64,000 bases of DNA, taken from contig CBDAQP010000002.1 of assembly GCA_965199245.1 (NCBI GenBank), positions 124,001 through 188,000 on the forward strand, written 5' to 3'. This document shows positions 28,401-36,103 of the stretch, in pieces; within the stretch, counting starts at the first letter, position 1, and the number at the start of each line of letters is the position of its first letter. The DNA is from Carbonatibacter sp965199245. Lineage in GTDB: Bacteria; Pseudomonadota; Alphaproteobacteria; Kiloniellales; Kiloniellaceae. The position numbers and the translations under genes are program-made. Under the pieces are notes generated by a model. It was not told the DNA's origin and ran no database searches. It saw only the letters and a list, made by a program, of their open reading frames with translations.

Positions 28401-29027
28401 CGGGTTGCATCCGAAGTCAGATGATGTAAGCTTGCCCTGCTGAAAATGGCGGGCGTGGCGGAGTTGCGGGTTGCATCCGAAGTCAGATGATGTAAGCTCG
28501 ACGCCACACAGCGGATATTAGGCGATCTGTTGCGGGTTGCATCCGAAGTCAGATGATGTAAGCTTCCGACAGCGCGGCGGTTCATGAATTATCGGTTGCG
28601 GGTTGCATCCGAAGTCAGATGATGTAAGCTTACGCACTGCTCTCTAAGATGGGCTATGGCCGTTGCGGGTTGCATCCGAAGTCAGATGATGTAAGCTTAT
28701 GCCTTTGATTGCCGCACCCTCTTTCTGTTGCGGGTTGCATCCGAAGTCAGATGATGTAAGCTCTCCTGCATCTGCTGCTGACCGTTCAGCCAGTTGCGGG
28801 TTGCATCCGAAGTCAGATGATGTAAGCTCGCTGGTTTTTTCCCGCCATATCCGCCAGCGTTGCGGGTTGCATCCGAAGTCAGATGATGTAAGCTTTCAGC
28901 GGGATTTTTGAGGTTGCGCCGTTCAGTTGCGGGTTGCATCCGAAGTCAGATGATGTAAGCTCGCCAGTCCGGACACCCGTCCCCCGCTGTGGTTGCGGGT
29001 TGCATCCGAAGTCAGATGATGTAAGCT
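25480..29027 (+). CRISPR. Type II-C CRISPR array: 54 repeats of 36 bp, 53 spacers
   Basis: The repeat starts GTTGCGGGTTGCATCCGAAG and ends GATGATGTAAGCT. I counted 54 copies (first 25480-25515, last 28992-29027) and saw no variant. Spacers are 30 bp except for two of 29 (before the repeats at 25677 and 28727), four of 31 (before 27406, 28331, 28662, 28926) and one of 42 (26703-26744). Two spacers occur twice: 25582-25611 equals 26043-26072, and 26505-26534 equals 27177-27206, leaving 51 different ones. Pairing with the tracrRNA anti-repeat at 33707 shows that crRNAs are read on the + strand. Repeat plus spacer is usually 66 bp, a multiple of three, so long false frames run through the array on both strands. 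No degenerate terminal repeat and no AT-rich leader is evident at the left end. Confidence 0.99.
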
Positions 29028-29035
29028 TAGATGAG

Positions 29036-29067
29036 AGGGAAAGCACTGATATTAAAGTGCTTTCCCT
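29036..29067 (+). terminator. Perfect 12-bp hairpin just after the last repeat
   Basis: AGGGAAAGCACT (29036-29047) pairs perfectly with AGTGCTTTCCCT (29056-29067) across an 8-nt loop, starting 9 bp past the array. Only TTATCTTATC follows, so it may be a weak terminator or a processing structure for the array transcript. It also lies just downstream of cas2 on the other strand and could serve both. Confidence 0.5.
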
Positions 29068-29099
29068 TTATCTTATCAGGAAAAAATGGTGCAAAAAGG

Positions 29100-29444
29100 T
29101 CAAAAAAGCTGGAGTTGTTCCTGTTTTTTTTGCGGGTCGTAGCGACGTCCGGTGAAGGTTTGCATGCGCTCATATTGCTTGTCCGTGATAATCAGGCTGT
29201 TGACGCGCCCCGATTCGGGGAGGTGGCGTTGTATTTTATTTTCGAGGGCTTTGGCGGCATCAAAGCCATTGATGAGACGGTAATATACAGAAAATTGTGC
29301 CATCCCGAAACCCTGATCCAGCAGAAAGTTGCGAAAGCCTGTTGCTGACTTGCGTTGCGCCTTTTCGGTGACGGGCAGGTCGAACATGACAAGCATCCAC
29401 ATGATTTTATATCCGCTGAGCCATGTTGTTTGATCCCTGATCAT
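29100..29444 (-). CDS. cas2: CRISPR-associated endonuclease Cas2
   Basis: This 114-aa protein forms the adaptation complex with Cas1 and integrates new spacers. MWMLVMFDLPV holds the first beta strand with the conserved Asp, and RNFLLDQGFGMAQFSVYYR follows, as in type II Cas2. An inner ATG at the MWML position is a possible start, but related type II-C proteins as I recall carry a short GYK-like extension, so I kept the longer form. It starts 7 bp after the cas1 stop and converges on the array. Confidence 0.93.
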   Translation of the reverse strand: MIRDQTTWLSGYKIMWMLVMFDLPVTEKAQRKSATGFRNFLLDQGFGMAQFSVYYRLINGFDAAKALENKIQRHLPESGRVNSLIITDKQYERMQTFTGRRYDPQKKQEQLQLF

Positions 29445-29451
29445 CCTGGTC

Positions 29452-30363
29452 TCAGAGCAGTTGACCGATGCTTTTGATGTCCGGAATTTCCAGCCGCGCT
29501 TTGCCCGTGCGCAGGGATTTGACCAGTGACAGGGCTGTGGTTTGGAGGCAGTTGATGAGGGGGGAGGCTCCGCGTTCGCTCATCATGTCCAGTTGTAGGA
29601 TTGTGGCCATGTTGCGTTTGAAATCGGGGGAGACATCGGTGGTTTCCGCCCGTATGGCCTCGAGAACCTTGAGGTCAACCAGCGGTCTGAAGGGTTCCAT
29701 CAGATCATCAACCAGGGCAAAGCTGTTGCGTTTGCTGTGATGGTGAATGCCCAGAGCCGGGTGGAGGCCCGCCGCGCAAACCGCGCGGGCGGTGGCGGCC
29801 CTGAGAATGGCATAGCCGTAGTTGAGCTGTGCGTTTGGGCCACTGGCGGCACGGTCGCGGCTGAAGTCCGTCCCCATCAGGGCTTTCCAATAATGGCGCG
29901 CGGCGACGGCTTCGCGGTTATCGGGGTCGCCGGATTTGACCTGTCGGACGAGGTGAAAGATTTCCTTCACTTTTTCATGATGCGGGTGGGCACTGTCGAG
30001 GGCTTCGGACTGGTTGCGAACCTTGGCCCGGACGACCGCCTGCCACAATCGTTTCTTGAGGGCCTGACTGGTGGCAATCTGCTGTTGCAGGATGTCTGCC
30101 GAGTCGCTATGACCGTCCACAGGGTGGGTGAGGGAGACAGGATGAAAGTTGGCTCCACAGGTCACAATGACAGCCTTGCGCTCCGCCAATCTGTCCAAAA
30201 CAGTGCGCGACAGGCTGATCTGGCGGGCCGACAGGATGAGTGCTGTGATATCATCAAGGGGAACGCGTCCCAGTTCCTGACCGTCTTGCGCCACTATCAG
30301 GAAACCTCTGAAGACAGACAGCTGTCGCCCGTCTTCGGCAATTTCAACCAGCCCACCAATCAT
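29452..30363 (-). CDS. cas1: CRISPR-associated integrase Cas1 (type II)
   Basis: The protein is 303 aa. The N-terminal beta domain contains VPLDDITALILSARQISLSR. The helical catalytic domain has SGPNAQLNYGYAILRAATAR, followed by GLHPALGIHHHSKRNSFALV with the metal-binding His, and DLMEPFRPLVD with the Asp. These fit the type II Cas1 subgroup. The start overlaps the cas9 stop by 4 bp (ATGA), so cas9, cas1 and cas2 form one operon with no csn2 or cas4, as expected for subtype II-C. Confidence 0.95.
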   Translation of the reverse strand: MIGGLVEIAEDGRQLSVFRGFLIVAQDGQELGRVPLDDITALILSARQISLSRTVLDRLAERKAVIVTCGANFHPVSLTHPVDGHSDSADILQQQIATSQALKKRLWQAVVRAKVRNQSEALDSAHPHHEKVKEIFHLVRQVKSGDPDNREAVAARHYWKALMGTDFSRDRAASGPNAQLNYGYAILRAATARAVCAAGLHPALGIHHHSKRNSFALVDDLMEPFRPLVDLKVLEAIRAETTDVSPDFKRNMATILQLDMMSERGASPLINCLQTTALSLVKSLRTGKARLEIPDIKSIGQLL

Positions 30364-33300
30364 GGGGACTTTTTTTTCTTCGGGTTGCGGAGAATGCGCC
30401 CGTCAACAGTGACGTGTAGCCGTCTGATGCCTTTTTGAGCAAGAACATTGATTGAGTTATAGTTTTGTTTTTTTTCGTTCAAGTGTGGAACTCTAATGTC
30501 GAGTCTGCCATCTCCTCTGAAACCAGCAACTCTCCATATGTCGCCTTCACCGAACGCGCCAATCTCAATCAGGTCATTTTTAAAGAGCCGCGTGATGAAC
30601 TTTGCGGCCGGGTGGGGTTTTTTGTCAGCGTCCTTGGGGAGATGGAGCTTTCCTTGTTTGTCGCGTGTGACGTCCGAGTATAGCCAGAACTTTCCTTGGT
30701 ATTTAAAATCTTTGCCTTTGGGTTTGGGAGGAAGTCGCCAGATGTCACAGCAGATATAGCTGTCGATTTTGTAGGCCTTGTAGGGTGCAGATTTTATTCT
30801 GATTGCACTGCCTGGGTCATTGGGTTGATGAAGTCGTATTGTTTTGATGCCGTGTTCCAGGGCAAAATCCGCAATGATTTCTTCGCGTGCCTTGGCGGAG
30901 ATTTTGCCTGTTTCTTCGAGACGTTTTTGAAGGGTCTGCTTTATTTCTGGGTCGGCAATTTGTTTAATCTGGCTGTCCGACAGTTTATTGTCCAGTTTTT
31001 TACGCACCGCAAGTTTTTCGACCTCTTTCCCCTGTTCATCGCGAACCTTAACGAAGCCATAGGCTGTGTCTTCAAAAATTTTACCGTGCAGGCTGTGATC
31101 CGGTTTCCAGGACGGATGGATTTTGCGAATTCTTTCGCGGATGGCTTTGTTTAGGTTGTCCTCTAGCGATTGAACCTGGATGTCAACGAGGTCATCTGCC
31201 CCACGACGGCTTGCGGTGCTGATTTCTTGGAGCAAACTGCGGTTCGTCAGGCCGATGATGGCCGCATCAAGGGCATGGTGGCGATGGTCGTCCCTGTTTT
31301 TTTTGTTGTGATCAGACAGGGCGTTGTTGAGATGCCATTTTCCCCGAATCAGGGCCGTCAGTCGTCCGGGGAGGGCAACCACATCCTCGACCCCGCCTAA
31401 TGCCCGGAGATAGTCGCAGGCAACCCTGGTCATATAGGCAGTGTCGTTCAGTTGGCGGGCGATAAAATCGCCATTTTCTGACTCATAGCGTTTCATGGCT
31501 TCCGGGCCAAAGCGCCACTGCTTGTTTTTGGGGAGAACCCGAATGCGTTTGGTGATCTCCTCCCATGCCTGTCCGGGATGCTGATCCTGTCCAAAGGCTT
31601 CATAGGGCGTGGAGTTGCCTTTTAGGCGGTTTGCCTCCCTGAACGCCACAGTCTTGTTTGCCATGGAATCATCCAGCGTACGGGAAAAGGGAAGAATATG
31701 TTCAATCTCGACGTCGCCATTAAAAAGCTGTGCGGCTGAAATCTGTCGTCCGCTGAAGGGGCAAAGGCAGTGACATTGATCATTTCGAAGTTCTTCCCAG
31801 AGCTTATATTTTTTGATATCTTTCATCGACGGGTTGTGGAGTCCCAGTGCTTCGATCTCCTTTCCTATTCGGTCGTTTTCTTTTTGATTTTTGGCCTGCT
31901 CTTTCGCTGTTTCCTCGCGTTGTTTTTTGGGTTGTTTCAGCTCTCTGGTGACTTCGATGTGGATCTTGTACGGGGCAGAGCCGAAGCGGTCGCAGAGGGT
32001 GTTGACCAGCAGGCGAACCTGATTCAGCGCGACGTGAACTGTCGGGTTATTGATTTTGCCATAGTGTTGTTCGGGTTTGTCGTACGGGTCGTATTTGTCG
32101 CCTTTCCCCCCCAGCATTCTTTCGGGCATGACTTGCCCGTAGTAGGGGAGTTTGTCGTATTGTTGGCGGTCTTTTTTGCTGTGGTGGGCCGCGATAAATT
32201 CGCCGTTTTCGTCATGGAGTAACCGAACAGCGGCATCGTATTTGAGGGGCTGGCCGTCTTCATCGCGCCGGGTTTTCATCGAAAGGGTCAGTTGTTCCAT
32301 CGCCTTGCGTGACAGTTTGGTTGTGCCACTGGCGAGTGTGAGTTCTGCACATGCCCGGGCTTGTTCCGGTGTGACATCAAAGGGCGCAGCTGTGAGGCAA
32401 CGAATCAGACCGCTGTTCTCTTCGGCTTCGTGCAGTTTTTCAAAAAGATCATCAAGCAAGCCTTTTCGAGAGAGTTGATCCCAGAGCGGGGACAGGATGG
32501 GGTTTTTCGCAAAATCAACTTTGAGTTTATGTCCTTTAAGTTTTTTGCGTTTTTCATCTTCGTGACTGAATTGACTGTCATCGGGGAAGAGTGGATTCCC
32601 AGCCGTGTCTTTCAGTTTCCGTAAGCCTTCGAAGGAGACCTCTTTGCTTGACTCCAGTTTTTCAAGGATGGCTTGACGCTGTTCCTCGGTGAGAGGGTGG
32701 CGGTTTTGGTTGTGGTCAATGACGTTGAGGTTGTTCAATTCCTGATAGATGCGATAGCTGTGGGCGACAGGGGTGTCTGTCCAGTGGCGGTATTCGTCGA
32801 AAAATTGACAGAACCCCCGTTCAACCGGGCGCAAGGGGCGCTGGTCGAGGAGATAAAATCTGATTTCCTCCCAGTCTGCGTTGGACAGACCAAGGTGCGG
32901 GGCCTGTGTGGCCCGAATGCGGTCGAATTCGTCCGCGTACATCGCCCGGTTTGCAAAGAATTCGTTTCCGTCCTTGAATCGAATGGGTTGCGGGCGTTTG
33001 TCGAGAGGGCCGTTGGTGGCTTTGTTTTTTTCCTGCTGGTACTGCGTCCACAGATATTGACCGAGTGTTTGATTCGCAAGCGCAAGCTGTGTTTCAAGAC
33101 GACCAATGCCGCCCTTGATTTTGCCAGCTTCTTTTTCGGCTTTTTTATCTTCGCCGCTGTTGTCCTTGCGATTGGATTTGAACCCCCGCCGCTTGGCAAG
33201 GTGGACAAGAGCGCGCCCGAGGAGGTGGCGGTTGGCAAGGGGTTTCTCGACGGCCTCTGCGCGGAGGAAGTAGGGGTTGGTGCTGTCCGGGGCGAGAGCG

Positions 33301-33617
33301 GACTTTTGAGACGGGGTTTGAAAAAGCTGATCCCGTTCGGTCTGCGCCCCGGGGAGGAGGTCGTGGTCGATCAGGAAGTCCACAAGTTTATCGAGTCGCC
33401 AGTGTTTGGCTTCGCGATTGCGGCGGAGGCCGCGTGCAGTGCGTCTGTTGACGGCGAGGCTATCGCCAACGCGCCCCTGTTTTGCGGGTTCCCGGCTGTC
33501 GGGGAAAAGTCGCACACCACCATCAAGGGAGGAATCGACCGTCCCGTCTTTTTTGAGCTCGTACGCCCACCAGCCGAGGGAGTTTGTGCCCATATCCAGC
33601 GCAAGTAACCATTTCAT
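30360..33617 (-). CDS. cas9: Cas9 RNA-guided endonuclease, subtype II-C
   Basis: The protein is 1085 aa, in the compact II-C size class. RuvC-I is LALDMGTNSLGWWAYEL with Asp8. The Arg-rich bridge helix is near residues 54-80 (NRRTARGLRRNREAKHWRL). The HNH motif is VEIEHILPFSRTLDDSMANK with His640. RuvC-III is RDDHRHHALDAAIIGL with Asp784. All nuclease residues I can place are intact. The C-terminal part should hold the PAM-interacting domain; the PAM cannot be read from sequence. The ATG at 33617 has AGGAAGGA upstream. A tracrRNA gene is divergent, 89 bp away. Confidence 0.97.
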   Translation of the reverse strand: MKWLLALDMGTNSLGWWAYELKKDGTVDSSLDGGVRLFPDSREPAKQGRVGDSLAVNRRTARGLRRNREAKHWRLDKLVDFLIDHDLLPGAQTERDQLFQTPSQKSALAPDSTNPYFLRAEAVEKPLANRHLLGRALVHLAKRRGFKSNRKDNSGEDKKAEKEAGKIKGGIGRLETQLALANQTLGQYLWTQYQQEKNKATNGPLDKRPQPIRFKDGNEFFANRAMYADEFDRIRATQAPHLGLSNADWEEIRFYLLDQRPLRPVERGFCQFFDEYRHWTDTPVAHSYRIYQELNNLNVIDHNQNRHPLTEEQRQAILEKLESSKEVSFEGLRKLKDTAGNPLFPDDSQFSHEDEKRKKLKGHKLKVDFAKNPILSPLWDQLSRKGLLDDLFEKLHEAEENSGLIRCLTAAPFDVTPEQARACAELTLASGTTKLSRKAMEQLTLSMKTRRDEDGQPLKYDAAVRLLHDENGEFIAAHHSKKDRQQYDKLPYYGQVMPERMLGGKGDKYDPYDKPEQHYGKINNPTVHVALNQVRLLVNTLCDRFGSAPYKIHIEVTRELKQPKKQREETAKEQAKNQKENDRIGKEIEALGLHNPSMKDIKKYKLWEELRNDQCHCLCPFSGRQISAAQLFNGDVEIEHILPFSRTLDDSMANKTVAFREANRLKGNSTPYEAFGQDQHPGQAWEEITKRIRVLPKNKQWRFGPEAMKRYESENGDFIARQLNDTAYMTRVACDYLRALGGVEDVVALPGRLTALIRGKWHLNNALSDHNKKNRDDHRHHALDAAIIGLTNRSLLQEISTASRRGADDLVDIQVQSLEDNLNKAIRERIRKIHPSWKPDHSLHGKIFEDTAYGFVKVRDEQGKEVEKLAVRKKLDNKLSDSQIKQIADPEIKQTLQKRLEETGKISAKAREEIIADFALEHGIKTIRLHQPNDPGSAIRIKSAPYKAYKIDSYICCDIWRLPPKPKGKDFKYQGKFWLYSDVTRDKQGKLHLPKDADKKPHPAAKFITRLFKNDLIEIGAFGEGDIWRVAGFRGDGRLDIRVPHLNEKKQNYNSINVLAQKGIRRLHVTVDGRILRNPKKKKSP

Positions 33618-33655
33618 CGGGTTCTGTCCTTCCTGTTATTATGATATCAAGGGGA

Positions 33656-33684
33656 ATGATATTTTTTTTCTTTGACTTTTGCAA
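33656..33684 (-). promoter_or_regulatory. Candidate cas9 promoter
   Basis: On the minus strand, TTGCAA (33679-33684) and TATCAT (33656-33661) are 17 bp apart. Transcription would start near 33649, giving a leader of about 30 nt. It interleaves with the tracrRNA promoter on the other strand. Confidence 0.35.
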
Positions 33685-33700
33685 ACGTGGCGTGTAAACA
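33672..33700 (+). promoter_or_regulatory. Candidate tracrRNA promoter
   Basis: TTGACT (33672-33677, 5/6 to consensus) is followed after 17 bp by TAAACA (33695-33700, 3/6, preceded by TG). The predicted start near 33706-33708 coincides with the first base of the anti-repeat, which supports the assignment despite the weak -10. Confidence 0.5.
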
Positions 33701-33705
33701 AGGGC

Positions 33706-33792
33706 TGCTTAAATCATCTGACTTCGGTGTGGCCCGTTAACAAGGATTCATACCACAAAATTAAGAGGGCGGCTCCGGCCCCCTCTTTTTTT
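33706..33792 (+). ncRNA. tracrRNA
   Basis: The anti-repeat at 33707-33742 is complementary to the CRISPR repeat. Its first part, GCTTAAATCATCTGACTTCG and one more base, pairs with repeat positions 15-35 at 20 of 21 positions. CCCGTTAAC pairs with the repeat's first bases (GTTGCGGG) with one extra base. A mismatched bulge lies between, giving the lower stem / bulge / upper stem layout known for Cas9 guides. Downstream, TGTGG (33728-33732) can pair with CCACA (near 33753-33757), and a terminator hairpin ends the RNA. At about 87 nt it is short for a tracrRNA. It fixes the crRNA strand of the array. Confidence 0.88.
33764..33792 (+). terminator. Intrinsic terminator of the tracrRNA
   Basis: AGAGGG and GGC (one bulged C) pair with GCC and CCCTCT around a TCCG tetraloop, followed by eight T (33785-33792). 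The T-run overlaps the stop codon of the convergent cobB gene. Confidence 0.8.
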
Positions 33793-35152
33793 ATTCTGCC
33801 CTGTCCAACAAGTGAAGATAAGACCCCATCACCGATCCCGCGTGGCACCCCGTTGTGCCCAGGGTTTCGCCCATTGTATCCCCGATCGAAAAAAGCGGGG
33901 GGCCATCGCTGCGGGTGGTGTGTGAGTAGTGAAATTCATGCCCCTTAAACGCTGACTCTGCTGGCCCGAGGGCCGAGTTGACCAGACAGTGAATGGTGCG
34001 ATAGCCCAGTGTGCGCCGGGGGGGCGTGAAGGAGGTCTCAACAGGCAATAACCCCGCCATGCGGTGGGTCTGTCCCTTTTGATCGGTCAGGGTTCGGCCC
34101 AGTGTCATATAACCGCCGCACTCGCCATAAATGGTCACACGGCGGCGGGCGGCCTGGCGCAGGCCGTTGAGAAAGGTCTGGTTTGTGGCCAGTTGCGCGG
34201 CGTGGAGTTCGGGATAGCCTCCGGGCAGGTAAACGGCATCGCACGTTTGCGCCGGGGCTTCGTCCCCGAGCGGTGAAAAAAAGGACAGGTGACAGCCCTG
34301 CGCGTGCCAGCTCTCGAGGAGGGCGGGATAGACAAAGGCAAAGGCGCGGTCTTGTGCAATGGCAATCGATTGCCCAAGGGGGGGGATGAGGGCTTTTTGA
34401 CCGCAGAGGATTTGCCCGTTGTATGTTTGGGGGCGTCCACTCCGGGCCAGTCGGGTCAGGGCGGTGCAGTTGACGCACTGGCGGATGCGCTCTGCGGCCT
34501 CTGTCAAAAAGGCGTCGAGATCAGGGTGTTCGCCAGCCTGGACAAGCCCGAGGTGGCGGGCGGGCAGCTCCAGGGCAGACTCACGGGGGATCAAACCCAA
34601 AAGCGGAATATCCAGCACAGCGCAGGCATTTTTCAGGAGCCGTGCATGGCGGGGTGAACCCACCTTGTTCAGGATGACACCACGCAGGCGCAGGGTCTGG
34701 TGAAAGTTTGTAAAACCCTGAATCAGGGCGGCGACTGACTCGGACATGCCTGTCACATCAACCACCAGGACAACAGGCCAGCCTGTTTCAAGGGCCAGGG
34801 CGGCAGTGGATCCCGTCCCGCCGTCAAAGAGTCCCATGACCCCCTCGGCGAGAATCCAGTCAGCCGAATGCCGATCGGGTGTTTGTACGGCGGCCTGCCC
34901 CGCGATAGCCCGTAGCGCGTGCGGGCGCATTGCCCAGGGGTCGAGCGAATAACAGGGTCGCCCGCTGGCGATGGTGTGAAAGGCGGGGTCAATATAATCT
35001 GGTCCGACCTTGATGGGGGCGACGGCTTGTCCTGCACACCGGAACGCCCGATGCAGGGCGAGGGTCAGGGTCGTTTTGCCGCTTCCCGAGGCCGGGGCGG
35101 CAATAATCAGGCCCGGGGGAAAATCCCGGGCGGGTGTATTTTTATCGTTCAT
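33791..35152 (-). CDS. cobB: Cobyrinate a,c-diamide synthase
   Basis: The enzyme amidates the a and c side chains of cobyrinate, using glutamine and ATP. The protein is 453 aa. The N-terminal ATP-binding domain has LIIAAPASGSGKTTLTLAL and VGPDYIDPAFH. The C-terminal glutamine amidotransferase part has DAVYLPGGYPELHA and YGECGGYMTLGRTL with the nucleophile Cys. The frame extends far upstream into cobA, but the ATG at 35152 (MNDKNTPARDF) overlaps the cobA end by only 11 bp and gives the family length. Its stop touches the tracrRNA terminator coming from the other side. Confidence 0.94.
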   Translation of the reverse strand: MNDKNTPARDFPPGLIIAAPASGSGKTTLTLALHRAFRCAGQAVAPIKVGPDYIDPAFHTIASGRPCYSLDPWAMRPHALRAIAGQAAVQTPDRHSADWILAEGVMGLFDGGTGSTAALALETGWPVVLVVDVTGMSESVAALIQGFTNFHQTLRLRGVILNKVGSPRHARLLKNACAVLDIPLLGLIPRESALELPARHLGLVQAGEHPDLDAFLTEAAERIRQCVNCTALTRLARSGRPQTYNGQILCGQKALIPPLGQSIAIAQDRAFAFVYPALLESWHAQGCHLSFFSPLGDEAPAQTCDAVYLPGGYPELHAAQLATNQTFLNGLRQAARRRVTIYGECGGYMTLGRTLTDQKGQTHRMAGLLPVETSFTPPRRTLGYRTIHCLVNSALGPAESAFKGHEFHYSHTTRSDGPPLFSIGDTMGETLGTTGCHAGSVMGSYLHLLDRAE

Positions 35153-35990
35153 CACTGCTGTCACCCAGGGGATTTGGAATGAGTGTGCGCCCCTCTTGCC
35201 ACGCGCCGAGCCAGTCCAGTCCGGCGCGCAGGCGAACCACATCCCCAATGACGATGAGCGATGGGGGGGGAATGGCTTTTCGGGTGACTGTCTCCGCACA
35301 GTTTGCCAGTGTTGTTTCATAAACGCTCTGTTGCGGGGTGCTGGCGGCGGTGACGATGGCCACAGGCTCATCCGGGGCGCGTCCGTATGTCATCAGGCGC
35401 TGGGCAATCACCCCGATTGTGCGGATCGCCATGTAAAGCACAATAACAGGTGATCCCGTTGCGAGTCCTTTCCAGTCGAGGTGATCGGGAACATGACCGG
35501 AGGCCGCATGTCCGGTGACAAAGGTCACGGCAGAATTGCAACGTCTGTGCGTGACCGGAATTCCGGCGTAAGCCAGTCCGCCGATGCCGCTGGACACACC
35601 GGGGACAATGCGAAAGGGGATTTTTTGCTCAACGAGGGCAAGGGCTTCTTCTCCCCCGCGCCCGAAAACAAAGGGATCACCGCCCTTGAGCCGCAGAACG
35701 CGCTGTCCCTGTCTGACCAGTGCAATCAATCGCCTGGAAATATCGGCCTGTTTGGGGGAGGGTTTCCCGCCGCGCTTCCCGGCGAATTCCAGCCGCGCCC
35801 CCTTGCGGGCAAGTTTGAGGATGTCGGAACTGACCAGGGCATCATAAACCACCACATCGGCGCATCGCAGGGCATGTAGTCCGTGGAGCGTGAGCAAACC
35901 GGCATCACCCGGGCCGCAACCGACAAGCCAGACCCACCCCGCGCAAAACTCGGGAAAGTCAATGGGCCATTCAAACCGCTCCTGTTCCAT
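35142..35990 (-). CDS. cobA: Uroporphyrinogen-III C-methyltransferase
   Basis: The enzyme methylates uroporphyrinogen III at C2 and C7 to precorrin-2, the entry to corrinoid and siroheme synthesis. The protein is 282 aa from the chosen ATG. VWLVGCGPGDAGLLTLHGL is the SAM-binding start, followed by VVVYDALVS, RLKGGDPFVFGRGGEEA, PGVSSGIGGLAYAGIPVTHR and VTGHAA, all diagnostic. An ATG at 36029 with AGAG upstream would add 13 residues. Longer starts would run into the divergent cbiD region. Confidence 0.94.
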   Translation of the reverse strand: MEQERFEWPIDFPEFCAGWVWLVGCGPGDAGLLTLHGLHALRCADVVVYDALVSSDILKLARKGARLEFAGKRGGKPSPKQADISRRLIALVRQGQRVLRLKGGDPFVFGRGGEEALALVEQKIPFRIVPGVSSGIGGLAYAGIPVTHRRCNSAVTFVTGHAASGHVPDHLDWKGLATGSPVIVLYMAIRTIGVIAQRLMTYGRAPDEPVAIVTAASTPQQSVYETTLANCAETVTRKAIPPPSLIVIGDVVRLRAGLDWLGAWQEGRTLIPNPLGDSSDER

Positions 35991-36103
35991 TTTCGCCCGA
36001 TGACCTTTTCTGTGAGGTGAAACGCGCATCGTCTCTTTTAAAGGGAGGCAATTATAAGTACAGTCGGGGAAAAGCTCAACAACCACGATAACCATAAGCC
36101 ACC

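Noticed and set aside
25632..28585. Several long frames through the CRISPR array with repeated CGLHPKSDDVS or SLHHLTSDATRN peptides
   Set aside because: They arise because the 66-bp repeat-spacer period is a multiple of three; they are translations of the repeat, not genes.
32673..33608. A 311-codon frame on the + strand opposite cas9
   Set aside because: It is antisense to a confidently identified Cas9 reading frame and lacks any family motif.
35991..36103. Cobalamin riboswitch upstream of cobA/cbiD, or between cbiX and cbiB (44274-44395)
   Set aside because: Both gaps are shorter than a full B12 riboswitch (about 200 nt), and I see no B12-box sequence.
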